Positions 8,195 to 15,566 of a DNA stretch of 64,000 nucleotides are shown here, piece after piece (position 1 is the first letter of the stretch; the number at the start of each line of letters is the position of its first letter). Below the pieces are notes generated by a model that saw nothing but the letters and a program-made list of their open reading frames with translations, made no database searches and was not told the origin of the DNA. The position numbers and the translations under genes are program-made. The stretch is from Eubacterium sp. OM08-24 (GTDB lineage: Bacteria; Bacillota; Clostridia; Oscillospirales; Acutalibacteraceae): positions 1 to 64,000 of the forward strand of contig NZ_QSTA01000004.1 in assembly GCF_003438075.1 (NCBI RefSeq), in the 5' to 3' direction.

Positions 8195-8223
8195 TTGACA
8201 TATTATTTTTGCAATGTTAATAT
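8195..8223 (+). promoter_or_regulatory. Promoter of the T-box transcript
   Basis: Consensus TTGACA (8195-8200), 17-base spacer, TAATAT (8218-8223). It sits just after the hydrolase gene and starts the riboswitch leader. Confidence 0.85.
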
Positions 8224-8227
8224 ACTG

Positions 8228-8512
8228 ATAATATTTAGACAAAAGCATTGATAAGGAGGAGTACTTACTTTTTGACTCTGCAGAGAGGGAATGGTCGGTG
8301 AAAATTCTCGTGACAAAAGTAAGGAAGGTAGCCTTTGAGCTTTGAACCGAACAAAGTTATTTTCAGTAGGCTTCAACGGCAGTTCCCACCGTTATAAGGG
8401 AGGCAATATCGGATATTTTATCCCGCATTGTTTGAGTGCAGAAATTTTATTTCTGAATTTAGGTGGTACCACGAATTTTATTCGCCCTAAGCGTTTTGCT
8501 TGGGGCATTTTC
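8228..8512 (+). ncRNA. T-box riboswitch leader, probably valine-specific
   Basis: All main T-box parts are visible. Stem I has the loop-E strands AGTA (8260-8263) and GAA (8324-8326), with CTTACTTTT/AAAAGTAAG above them and the CAGAGAGGGAATGGTCGGTG apical region. The T-box AGGTGGTACCACG is at 8461-8473, and the intrinsic terminator GCCCTAAGC/GCTTGGGGC plus T-run is at 8484-8512. With the usual one-base gap after GAA the specifier is GTA (8328-8330), valine. The UGGU of the T-box pairs with a tRNA 3' end whose discriminator base is A, as in tRNA-Val. A shifted reading, GGT for glycine, fits worse because tRNA-Gly has U at that position. It should switch on the next gene when that tRNA is uncharged. 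Confidence 0.92.
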
Positions 8513-8554
8513 TTTTGTCTGAATGTTTAATATACTTTTGGAGGGAAAAAAGAT

Positions 8555-9100
8555 ATGCAGACAAAACTATGGTTAAGACCATACAAAAAATGTGACGCTA
8601 AATTTATTGTGAATTGGTGTAAGGACGAAATCAGTTTTAGAAAATGGTGTTCTGACAGGTGGCAATCATATCCAATCACTGCCGAAGATATGAACAGAAA
8701 ATACTTTGCAGACAATGGTGATTGCGGCGATGAAGATAATTTTTATCCTATGACATTTATGGAGAATAACGATGTTGTAGGTCATCTTATATTAAGATTT
8801 ACAGACGAAAAGCGAACAGCATTAAGGTTTGGCTTTGTGATTGTGGATGATACAAAACGAGGCTTAGGTTATGGAAAGAAAATGCTAAATCTTGCATTGA
8901 AGTATTCTTTTGAAATATTGAAAGCTGACAAGGTTACTCTTGGCGTTTTTGAAAATAATGCCTCTGCTTATAATTGCTATAACTCAGTAGGATTTAAAAA
9001 TATTGAAAGTCAAAGTAAAAGTCAATTTAGTTTTTACGGTGAAGTATGGAATATTTTTGAATTAGAAATGACTGAAAAAGACTACCGCATTAAAAAGTAA
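8555..9100 (+). CDS. GNAT-family acetyltransferase under T-box control
   Basis: A 181-residue N-acetyltransferase of the RimJ/RimL-like type. The core has the acceptor half (LRPYKKCDAKFIVNWCKDE), the acetyl-CoA loop DDTKRGLGYGKKMLNLAL (about 109-126) and the C-terminal NNASAYNCYNSVGFKNIE. RBS TTGGAGGG, then ATG. It is the only gene between the T-box terminator and the next monocistronic unit, so charging of the sensed tRNA directly controls it. This is unusual: T-boxes normally precede aminoacyl-tRNA synthetase, amino acid biosynthesis or transporter genes. The acetyl acceptor cannot be inferred. Either the enzyme acts on an amino acid or aminoacylated molecule, or the original target gene was lost. 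Confidence 0.85.
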   Translation: MQTKLWLRPYKKCDAKFIVNWCKDEISFRKWCSDRWQSYPITAEDMNRKYFADNGDCGDEDNFYPMTFMENNDVVGHLILRFTDEKRTALRFGFVIVDDTKRGLGYGKKMLNLALKYSFEILKADKVTLGVFENNASAYNCYNSVGFKNIESQSKSQFSFYGEVWNIFELEMTEKDYRIKK

Positions 9101-9182
9101 ATTTTATTGCATACCAATGAAAAAAGTAGTATAATTAATTTATATTTTATTGCCAAAATATTGATTTTTCGGAGGGAAAATT

Positions 9183-9646
9183 GTGAATATAAGAAGGGCA
9201 GAGGAAAAGGATATTGTGCAGATTGAAAACCTGCTTTATCAGGTGCATAAGGTACACTCTGACAAAAGACCTGATTTATTTATTCCCGGTGCAAAAAATA
9301 TACGACCGAGGAACTAAAAGAGATTTTGGCAGATGATGAAAAGCCTGTTTATGTTGCCGATGATGACGGAGTTATTTTAGGTTATGCTTTTTGCGTTTAT
9401 CAAAGACATTGCACAAAGTCGAGCAATTATGTGAGCTTTTATATTGATGATTTATGCGTTTCTGAAAAATCAAGGGGCCGGAAAGTCGGCACTAAGCTAT
9501 ATGATTTTGTGCTTGATGTTGCCAAGCATAACGGCTGTCATAACCTTACGCTGAATGTTTGGGAGTGCAACGAGTCGGCTAAAAAGTTCTATGATAAATG
9601 CGGTTTGAAAATTCAGAAATACGGTATGGAACAGGTTTTGGATTGA
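9183..9646 (+). pseudogene. Frameshifted GNAT acetyltransferase gene
   Basis: A GTG start at 9183 has a good GGAGGG ribosome binding site (9171-9176). The first frame encodes an intact GNAT N-terminus (IRRAEEKDIVQIENLLYQVH...RPDLFIPGAKN) but stops at 9316-9318. The rest of the protein is in another frame from about 9299 to 9646 (EELKEILADDE, SFYIDDLCVSEKSRGRKVGT, NESAKKFYDKCGL). Adding one A to the A6 run 9293-9298 restores one continuous protein of about 154 residues. So this is a recent single-base deletion, a phase-variable or slippery homopolymer, or a sequencing error. The acetyl-CoA loop reads SRGRKVGTKLYDF, with a lysine in place of the usual glycine. Confidence 0.8.
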
Positions 9647-9749
9647 GGAATATTCTAAAATTTAATTAAACGGATTTATTTTTTATTAAAAGACTTGTAT
9701 ATAAATATAAACATACTGATATAAAATACAGGAAATATTACTTACTAAC

Positions 9750-9778
9750 TTGATTTTATGCACCTATTGTGCTAAGAT
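9750..9778 (+). promoter_or_regulatory. Promoter upstream of ilvD
   Basis: TTGATT, 17-base spacer, TAAGAT. A hairpin-like CTAAACA...TGTTTAG inverted repeat lies just downstream (about 9787-9813) and may regulate ilvD. No T-box or leader peptide is evident. Confidence 0.55.
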
Positions 9779-9885
9779 TATAGTTACTAAACAGTTTTCA
9801 CACCTGTTGTTTAGAATAAAGTTTATAGAGGTAAATCGGTGCATTTGCATCGGTTTATTAACAATTATAAAGTGAGGATAATAAA

Positions 9886-11544
9886 ATGAAAAGTGATGTA
9901 ATTAAGGTTGGCGTTAATGCCGCACCGCAGCGCTCACTTCTGAACGCACTCGGTCTTACTGAAGAAGAAATGAAAAAACCTCTTATCGGTATTGTCAGCT
10001 CAAAGAACGATATCGTTCCGGGTCATATGAATATAGACAAGATTGTTGACGCTGTAAAGCAGGGTGTTGCTATTGCAGGCGGTGTTCCTATTGTTTTCCC
10101 TGCAATTGCTGTTTGTGACGGTATTGCTATGGGTCACGAGGGTATGAAGTATTCACTTGTTACTCGTGAGCTTATCGCAGACTCAACAGAGGCTATGGCT
10201 AAGGCTCATGCTTTTGACGCTCTTGTTATGGTTCCTAACTGCGACAAGAATGTTCCTGGCCTTTTAATGGCTGCCGCAAGAATTAATGTTCCTACTGTAT
10301 TTGTCAGCGGCGGTCCAATGCTCGCAGGTCATGTTAAGGGCAAAAAAACAAGCCTTTCAAGTATGTTTGAGGCTGTTGGTGCTTACACTGCAAACAAGAT
10401 TTCTGCCGAAGAGCTTTGCGAGTTTGAAAACAAGGCTTGTCCGTCTTGCGGTTCTTGCTCAGGTATGTATACAGCTAACAGTATGAACTGCCTTACTGAG
10501 GCTATCGGTATGGGTTTACAGGGCAATGGTACAATTCCTGCCGTATATTCAGAGAGAATCAAACTTGCTAAGCACGCAGGTATGAAAGTTATGGAGCTTC
10601 TCGAAAAGAATATTCGCCCACTCGACATTATGACAGAAAAGGCATTTATGAATGCTCTTACAGTTGATATGGCTCTCGGTTGTTCAACAAACACAATGCT
10701 TCACCTTCCTGCTATCGCTAAAGAGGCAGGAGTTAAGCTTAATCTTGATATTGCAAATGAAATCAGTGCAAAGACACCTAACCTTTGTCACCTTGCTCCT
10801 GCAGGTCATACATATATGGAAGACCTCAACGAGGCAGGCGGTGTTTATGCCGTAATGAACGAGCTTACAAAGCTCAATCTTCTTAATACAGACCTTATTA
10901 CTGCAACAGGCAAGACAGTTGCCGAGAACATCGAGGGCTGCGAGATTAAGGATACAGATATTATTCGTCCAATCACAAATCCATACAGCACAACAGGCGG
11001 TATCGCTGTTCTTAAGGGTAATCTTGCTCCCGACGGCTGCGTAGTTAAGAGAAGTGCAGTTGCTCCCGAAATGTTACAGCACAAGGGCAATGCAAGAGTA
11101 TTTGACTGTGAAGAGGACGCTATCGAGGCAATTCACGCAGGCAAGATTAACCCCGGCGATGTTGTTGTTATTCGTTACGAAGGCCCTAAGGGTGGCCCGG
11201 GTATGAGAGAAATGCTCAATCCTACCTCTGCTATCATGGGCAGCGGTCTTGGTCATTGCGTTGCACTTATTACAGACGGTCGTTTTTCTGGCGCTACAAG
11301 AGGCGCTGCTATCGGTCATATTTCACCTGAGGCAGCAGTAGGCGGCCCTATCGCACTTGTTGAAGAGGGCGATACAATTGAAATCGACATCAACGCAAAT
11401 ACTATCAATTTACTTATTTCTGACGAAGAAATGGCAAAGCGTAAGGCTGAGTGGAAACCTCGTCAGCCTAAGATTACAACAGGCTACCTTGCTCGTTACG
11501 CAAAGCTCGTAACTTCAGGCGCTCAGGGTGCTGTTCTTGAGTAA
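9886..11544 (+). CDS. ilvD: Dihydroxy-acid dehydratase
   Basis: A 552-residue cytoplasmic enzyme that dehydrates 2,3-dihydroxy-isovalerate and -methylvalerate to the 2-keto acids of valine/leucine and isoleucine synthesis. Length and motifs fit IlvD throughout: the early [18 protein letters not shown] and [21 protein letters not shown] hold the Fe-S cluster cysteines, and GRFSGATRG with GHISPEA lies near the C-terminus. ATG 9886 has GTGAGGAT upstream. It stands alone, away from ilvB/N/C and leu genes, with its own promoter and terminator. The codon use is typical of the core genes, and this marks the end of the mosaic accessory region. Confidence 0.97.
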   Translation: MKSDVIKVGVNAAPQRSLLNALGLTEEEMKKPLIGIVSSKNDIVPGHMNIDKIVDAVKQGVAIAGGVPIVFPAIAVCDGIAMGHEGMKYSLVTRELIADSTEAMAKAHAFDALVMVPNCDKNVPGLLMAAARINVPTVFVSGGPMLAGHVKGKKTSLSSMFEAVGAYTANKISAEELCEFENKACPSCGSCSGMYTANSMNCLTEAIGMGLQGNGTIPAVYSERIKLAKHAGMKVMELLEKNIRPLDIMTEKAFMNALTVDMALGCSTNTMLHLPAIAKEAGVKLNLDIANEISAKTPNLCHLAPAGHTYMEDLNEAGGVYAVMNELTKLNLLNTDLITATGKTVAENIEGCEIKDTDIIRPITNPYSTTGGIAVLKGNLAPDGCVVKRSAVAPEMLQHKGNARVFDCEEDAIEAIHAGKINPGDVVVIRYEGPKGGPGMREMLNPTSAIMGSGLGHCVALITDGRFSGATRGAAIGHISPEAAVGGPIALVEEGDTIEIDINANTINLLISDEEMAKRKAEWKPRQPKITTGYLARYAKLVTSGAQGAVLE

Positions 11545-11628
11545 TTAACGCTTGGTGTAATTGCACAAAAAACCTTTTGGAATTTTATATTTTAAACACT
11601 GAGATTTAATAAAATAAGCAATTTGCAC

Positions 11629-11668
11629 AATTAACTCCTTGTCTTATTAGGCAAGGAGTTAATTTTTT
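11629..11668 (+). terminator. Terminator after ilvD
   Basis: AATTAACTCCTTG pairs with CAAGGAGTTAATT, followed by T6. Confidence 0.85.
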
Positions 11669-11688
11669 GACTTATCGTCAAATTTCTA

Positions 11689-11717
11689 TTGTAAGCTTTA
11701 TATAAATATGCTATAAT
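11689..11717 (+). promoter_or_regulatory. Promoter of the EF-G-like gene
   Basis: TTGTAA, 17-base spacer, TATAAT. Confidence 0.7.
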
Positions 11718-11790
11718 TGACAAGTAAGTTGATTACTAATTGTCGAAAACGCTTAAGATTTGAATATATATCCCGAAAGGAGTGTTTCTT

Positions 11791-13863
11791 TTGAAACAGT
11801 ACAATGCTAAAAAAATATTAAACATTGCCCTTGCAGGTCACGGCGGATGCGGTAAAACATCTGTTGCCGAGAGTATGATATATCTTGCAAAGGCATCTGA
11901 AAGACTTGGTAATATTGCAGACGGTAATACCGTTCTTGATTATGACAGTGAGGAAATCAAGCGCCAGACTTCAATTTTAACCTCGGTTGCTCCTATTGAA
12001 TGGAAAAATACCAAGATAAATATTATAGACACTCCGGGTCTGTTCGACTTTGAGGGCGGTGTAGCAGAGGGTATGCGTGCCGCTGATTCGGCTCTTATTG
12101 TTGTATCGGGCAAAGACGGTGTAAATGTCGGCACTGAAAAGGCTGTTAAGGCCGCCACCAAGGCAGGACTTACAAAGATTTTCTTTGTAAACGGTCTTTG
12201 TGACGAAAGTGCCAGATTCTACCGTGTATTCGAGAGTTTAAAGGCTACATTCGGCCCTACCGTTTGTCCTGTTGTTGTACCGTACATTGTAGACGGTCAG
12301 GCAAATACATATGTAAACCTTTTTGATTATAAGGCTTACAAGTATGATACAGACGGTTCTGTGGTTCAGACTCCGCTCCCTGATATGGGCGACAGACTTG
12401 AGGGCTTGCGTGAGGCTATTAAAGAGGCTGTTGCAGAAACAAGCGAGGAGCTGCTCGACAAATTTATTATGGGCGAGGAGTTTACTCCTGAAGAAATTAT
12501 CCTCGGCGTAAGCAAGGGTGTTAAAGACGGTACAATTTGCCCTGTATTCTGCGGTGATGCGCACAATACCTTTGCTTTTGATCAGCTTTTGAACAGCCTT
12601 GTATGGCTTGCTCCTACTGCTGCCGATAAGGGCGAAGAAATTGCAGTTGATGTTGACGGAGAGCCTGTTGAAATCAGCGTTAATGAAAATGCAGCGGCAG
12701 CCGCTGTTGTATTTAAGACAGTTGTTGATCCGTTTGTAGGTAAGCTGTCATATGTAAAGGTGGTATCGGGCAAGGTAAGTGCAGATACTCCGCTTGTAAA
12801 TATGAGAACAGGCACTCAGGAGAGAATCGGCAAGGTTCTTACAGTAAAAGGCAAAAAACAGGTTGAAACCGATTATATAGGCGCAGGCGACATTGGCGCT
12901 ATTCCGAAGCTTGCGTCAGTAAAAACAGGCGACACACTTTGCTCGCCGCTCAGAAAGGTAGTGCTTGACGGCATTGACTATCCTGTATCTTCATACACAA
13001 TGGCTATTTATCCTGCCACAAAGGGTGATGAAGACAAGGTTGCGCAGGGACTGGCAAAGCTCAGCGAGGAAGACCCTACTATTAAGTATGTAACAAATCA
13101 CGAAACACATGAAATGCTTATTTCGGGACTTGGCGAACAGCACCTTGATGTTGTGATTTCAAAGTTGAAGTCAAAATTCAATGTAGACGCAGTTCTCAAA
13201 AAGCAGAAAATCGCATATCGTGAAACTATCAGGAAAAAGGTATCGGCTCAGGGCAGATATAAAAAGCAGTCGGGCGGTCATGGTCAGTTTGGCGATGTAT
13301 GGATTGAGTTTGAGCCTTGCGAGAGCGAGGGGCTTGAATTTGCCGAGAGAGTAGTAGGCGGCGCTGTTCCTAAAAACTTCTTCCCGGCAGTAGAAAAAGG
13401 CTTGCGTGACTCAATTAAAAAGGGTGTGCTTGCAGGCTATCCAATGGTTGGTATCAGAGCAACTCTTTATGACGGCTCATATCACCCTGTTGATTCATCT
13501 GAAATGTCGTTTAAAACTGCCGCAAGTATGGCATATAAAAACGGTATTCCAAACGCATCTCCTACACTTCTTGAGCCTATCGGTTCGCTTAAGGTTACAT
13601 TGCCGGATTCAAATATGGGTGATGTAATGGGTGAAGTAAACAAGCGCAGAGGCAGAGTTCTCGGTATGACACCTGCAGAGGACAGCGGTATGCAGATTGT
13701 AGAGGGCGAAGTTCCAATGGCAGAGATGGACGATTTTGCTACCTATCTTCGCCAGGTAACTCAGGGCAGAGGCAGTTACGAATTTGCATTTGCAAGATAC
13801 GAGGACGCACCTGCCAATGTTGCTCAGAAAATAATAGAAAAAGCTAAGCCAGACGCTGAATAA
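11791..13863 (+). CDS. EF-G-like translation GTPase (EF-G paralogue)
   Basis: A 690-residue protein with the five-domain layout of elongation factor G: GTPase domain (about 8-270), beta-barrel domain II, domain III (SGLGEQHLDVVISKLK), domain IV (KQSGGHGQFGDVWIEFEP) and domain V (PNASPTLLEPIGSLKVTLPD). The P-loop is GHGGCGKTS at 16-24, not the AHIDAGKTT of housekeeping EF-G. The G4 region reads FVNGLCDES instead of an NKxD motif, so guanine recognition is altered. This marks it as the divergent clostridial EF-G-like family whose exact role is not established. TTG 11791 is chosen because AAAGGAG at 11776-11782 is spaced properly for it; GTG 11782 overlaps that site. Not next to rpsL/rpsG/tuf. 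Confidence 0.9.
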   Translation: MKQYNAKKILNIALAGHGGCGKTSVAESMIYLAKASERLGNIADGNTVLDYDSEEIKRQTSILTSVAPIEWKNTKINIIDTPGLFDFEGGVAEGMRAADSALIVVSGKDGVNVGTEKAVKAATKAGLTKIFFVNGLCDESARFYRVFESLKATFGPTVCPVVVPYIVDGQANTYVNLFDYKAYKYDTDGSVVQTPLPDMGDRLEGLREAIKEAVAETSEELLDKFIMGEEFTPEEIILGVSKGVKDGTICPVFCGDAHNTFAFDQLLNSLVWLAPTAADKGEEIAVDVDGEPVEISVNENAAAAAVVFKTVVDPFVGKLSYVKVVSGKVSADTPLVNMRTGTQERIGKVLTVKGKKQVETDYIGAGDIGAIPKLASVKTGDTLCSPLRKVVLDGIDYPVSSYTMAIYPATKGDEDKVAQGLAKLSEEDPTIKYVTNHETHEMLISGLGEQHLDVVISKLKSKFNVDAVLKKQKIAYRETIRKKVSAQGRYKKQSGGHGQFGDVWIEFEPCESEGLEFAERVVGGAVPKNFFPAVEKGLRDSIKKGVLAGYPMVGIRATLYDGSYHPVDSSEMSFKTAASMAYKNGIPNASPTLLEPIGSLKVTLPDSNMGDVMGEVNKRRGRVLGMTPAEDSGMQIVEGEVPMAEMDDFATYLRQVTQGRGSYEFAFARYEDAPANVAQKIIEKAKPDAE

Positions 13864-13875
13864 ATAAAAAATCTT

Positions 13876-13912
13876 AATCCCATTGCAGATTTTTCCTGCG
13901 ATGGGATTTGTT
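13876..13912 (+). terminator. Terminator after the EF-G-like gene
   Basis: AATCCCATTGCAG pairs with TGCGATGGGATT, then a T-rich tail. Confidence 0.8.
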
Positions 13913-14000
13913 TCTCTTGACTAACTTTGATGTGCTGTGCTAAATTATTGTTAATGCCAATTTGTGGTGTATTTTATTTGTTAAGTGGTGTTTTTATTTG

Positions 14001-15191
14001 TTGGATTTAGTGCTTTCAAAGTTTATAAAAAATTATGATGACATAAAAAATCCGCAGGTTCGTACGGCTTGCGGTAATTTTTCGGGTGTTGTCGGAATAA
14101 TTTTTAACCTTGTTCTGTTTGGCGCAAAGCTTTTGTCGGGAATACTCACCGCCTCAATTTCGGTAACGGCAGACGCATTCAATAACTTGTCTGATGCAGG
14201 CAGTTCGGTTGTAACATTCTTGGGATTTAAACTTGCCAACAGACCTGCCGATGAAGAACATCCCTACGGTCACGGCAGATATGAATATGTGGCGGGTTTG
14301 GGAATATCGTGTGCAATTATCCTTGTGGGTGCAGAGCTTTTAAAATCCTCGATTAAAAAGATATTCACTCCTGATGAAACTACCGCTATAACCCTGCTGT
14401 CAATCTGTATTCTAATTGGCTCAATATGTGTAAAATTATGGATGTTTTTCTTTAACAGGGCAATGTCAAAGAAGATTTCATCAGCCACTCTGAAAGCTAC
14501 GGCAATGGATTCACTCACCGACTGCATTGCAACCTCGGTTGTCCTCATCGGCTTGGGAATTTCTGCCGTAACAGGTGTGAATATTGACGGCTGGCTCGGC
14601 TGTGCCGTTGCAGGCTTTATTTTATATACAGGCATAAGCACCTTTAAAGAGAGCCTTTCACCGTTGCTCGGCAATACTCCCGATCCCGAATTTATTGATG
14701 AAATAAGAGAAACCGTACTTTCTACCGAGCTTATTACAGGTATTCACGATTTGCTTATTCACGATTACGGCCCCGGCAGATGTATAGTTTCGTTTCACGC
14801 AGAAGTTCCGTATGATGTGGATATTATGAAAGCTCACGATGTAATCGACAGGCTTGAAAGAAAAATTCAGTCAAAGTATAATTGCGTGGTAACAATTCAT
14901 ATGGACCCGATTGCCGTATCGGACGAATATACGATTGAATTAAAAGAAAAAATCAGCGAGTCGCTGGCAGATATTGACGGCGCACTAAGTCTGCACGATT
15001 TTAGAATTGTAAAAGGCGAGGAATATCAGCGAGTACTGTTTGACCTTGTAGTTCCGCCCGAGTGCAAGCTCAAAGAGGCTGAGGCACTGAGTGCGGTAAA
15101 GGAAAAAATAGCGCAGATTGATGCAAAAATTATCCCTATAATACATATAGATAAAATCTGCCTTGAGGGTGGCGGAAGTTTTAAGCTGTAA
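14001..15191 (+). CDS. Cation diffusion facilitator (CDF) metal transporter
   Basis: A protein of about 396 residues that exports divalent metal ions (Zn, Mn, Fe or related) in exchange for protons. Six membrane helices span about 27-225, with the metal site pair in TM2 (SVTADAFNNLSDAGSS) and TM5 (ATAMDSLTDCIATS). The signature HPYGHGRYEYVAGL follows TM2. The C-terminal cytoplasmic domain begins about 228 and carries a second extension (about 310-396), longer than basic FieF-type proteins. The start is uncertain: TTG codons at 13962, 13998 and 14001 and GTG 14010 are in frame without a strong ribosome binding site. The metal specificity cannot be told from sequence. Confidence 0.92.
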   Translation: MDLVLSKFIKNYDDIKNPQVRTACGNFSGVVGIIFNLVLFGAKLLSGILTASISVTADAFNNLSDAGSSVVTFLGFKLANRPADEEHPYGHGRYEYVAGLGISCAIILVGAELLKSSIKKIFTPDETTAITLLSICILIGSICVKLWMFFFNRAMSKKISSATLKATAMDSLTDCIATSVVLIGLGISAVTGVNIDGWLGCAVAGFILYTGISTFKESLSPLLGNTPDPEFIDEIRETVLSTELITGIHDLLIHDYGPGRCIVSFHAEVPYDVDIMKAHDVIDRLERKIQSKYNCVVTIHMDPIAVSDEYTIELKEKISESLADIDGALSLHDFRIVKGEEYQRVLFDLVVPPECKLKEAEALSAVKEKIAQIDAKIIPIIHIDKICLEGGGSFKL

Positions 15192-15219
15192 GCCATAGGG
15201 CGATTATAATTATTATTAA

Positions 15220-15260
15220 AGCAATCAAGTGAGTTTTGAAAATCGCTTGATTGCTTTTTA
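15220..15260 (+). terminator. Terminator after the CDF gene
   Basis: GCAATCAAG pairs with CTTGATTGC, followed by T5. Confidence 0.8.
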
Positions 15261-15432
15261 TTTGGATTGATTGTCAGTATTTGATAACTAAGACAATATA
15301 CAATATATTGTGGTGGCAACAGCAAACCGTCACATATTATAGAAAATTTTTGTAATATTCTAATTTGCAATTATTCCCGAAAAATTGCTCAAATTAAACA
15401 AATAATAAAATCTGTTTTTGTCAGTTTGACGG

Positions 15433-15461
15433 TTGAATTAAATGCCTGTTTATGATAGAAT
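15433..15461 (+). promoter_or_regulatory. Promoter of nrdDG
   Basis: TTGAAT, 17-base spacer, TAGAAT, upstream of the NrdR-like boxes. The stretch 15261-15432 before it is A/T-rich and shows no other feature. Confidence 0.65.
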
Positions 15462-15490
15462 AAGACTTGTGTTCGGTAACACACATACCA

Positions 15491-15530
15491 CAACATATAG
15501 TAAAACTTTTTAAATTAATACTAAATATAG
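15491..15530 (+). promoter_or_regulatory. Tandem NrdR-like boxes
   Basis: CAACATATAG (15491-15500) and CTAAATATAG (15521-15530) each match the core CWATATATWG of the NrdR box at nine of ten positions. Their centres are exactly 30 bases apart, about three helical turns, as expected for paired NrdR sites. They lie between the promoter and the nrdD start, so they should repress. Confidence 0.7.
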
Positions 15531-15566
15531 TTAAATATATGAATGATGAATACGGGAGGAACAAAA

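Noticed and set aside
8324..8331. Glycine (GGT) as T-box specifier
   Set aside because: It would need no gap after the GAA strand, and tRNA-Gly has discriminator U, which does not fit the UGGU of the T-box.
8342..8530. A 62-codon ORF on the plus strand
   Set aside because: It lies entirely in the T-box leader and its terminator, and has no ribosome binding site.
10383..10694. Long antisense ORFs inside ilvD, the EF-G-like gene and other core genes
   Set aside because: They mirror the codon bias of strong genes on the other strand, lack ribosome binding sites and show no protein motifs.
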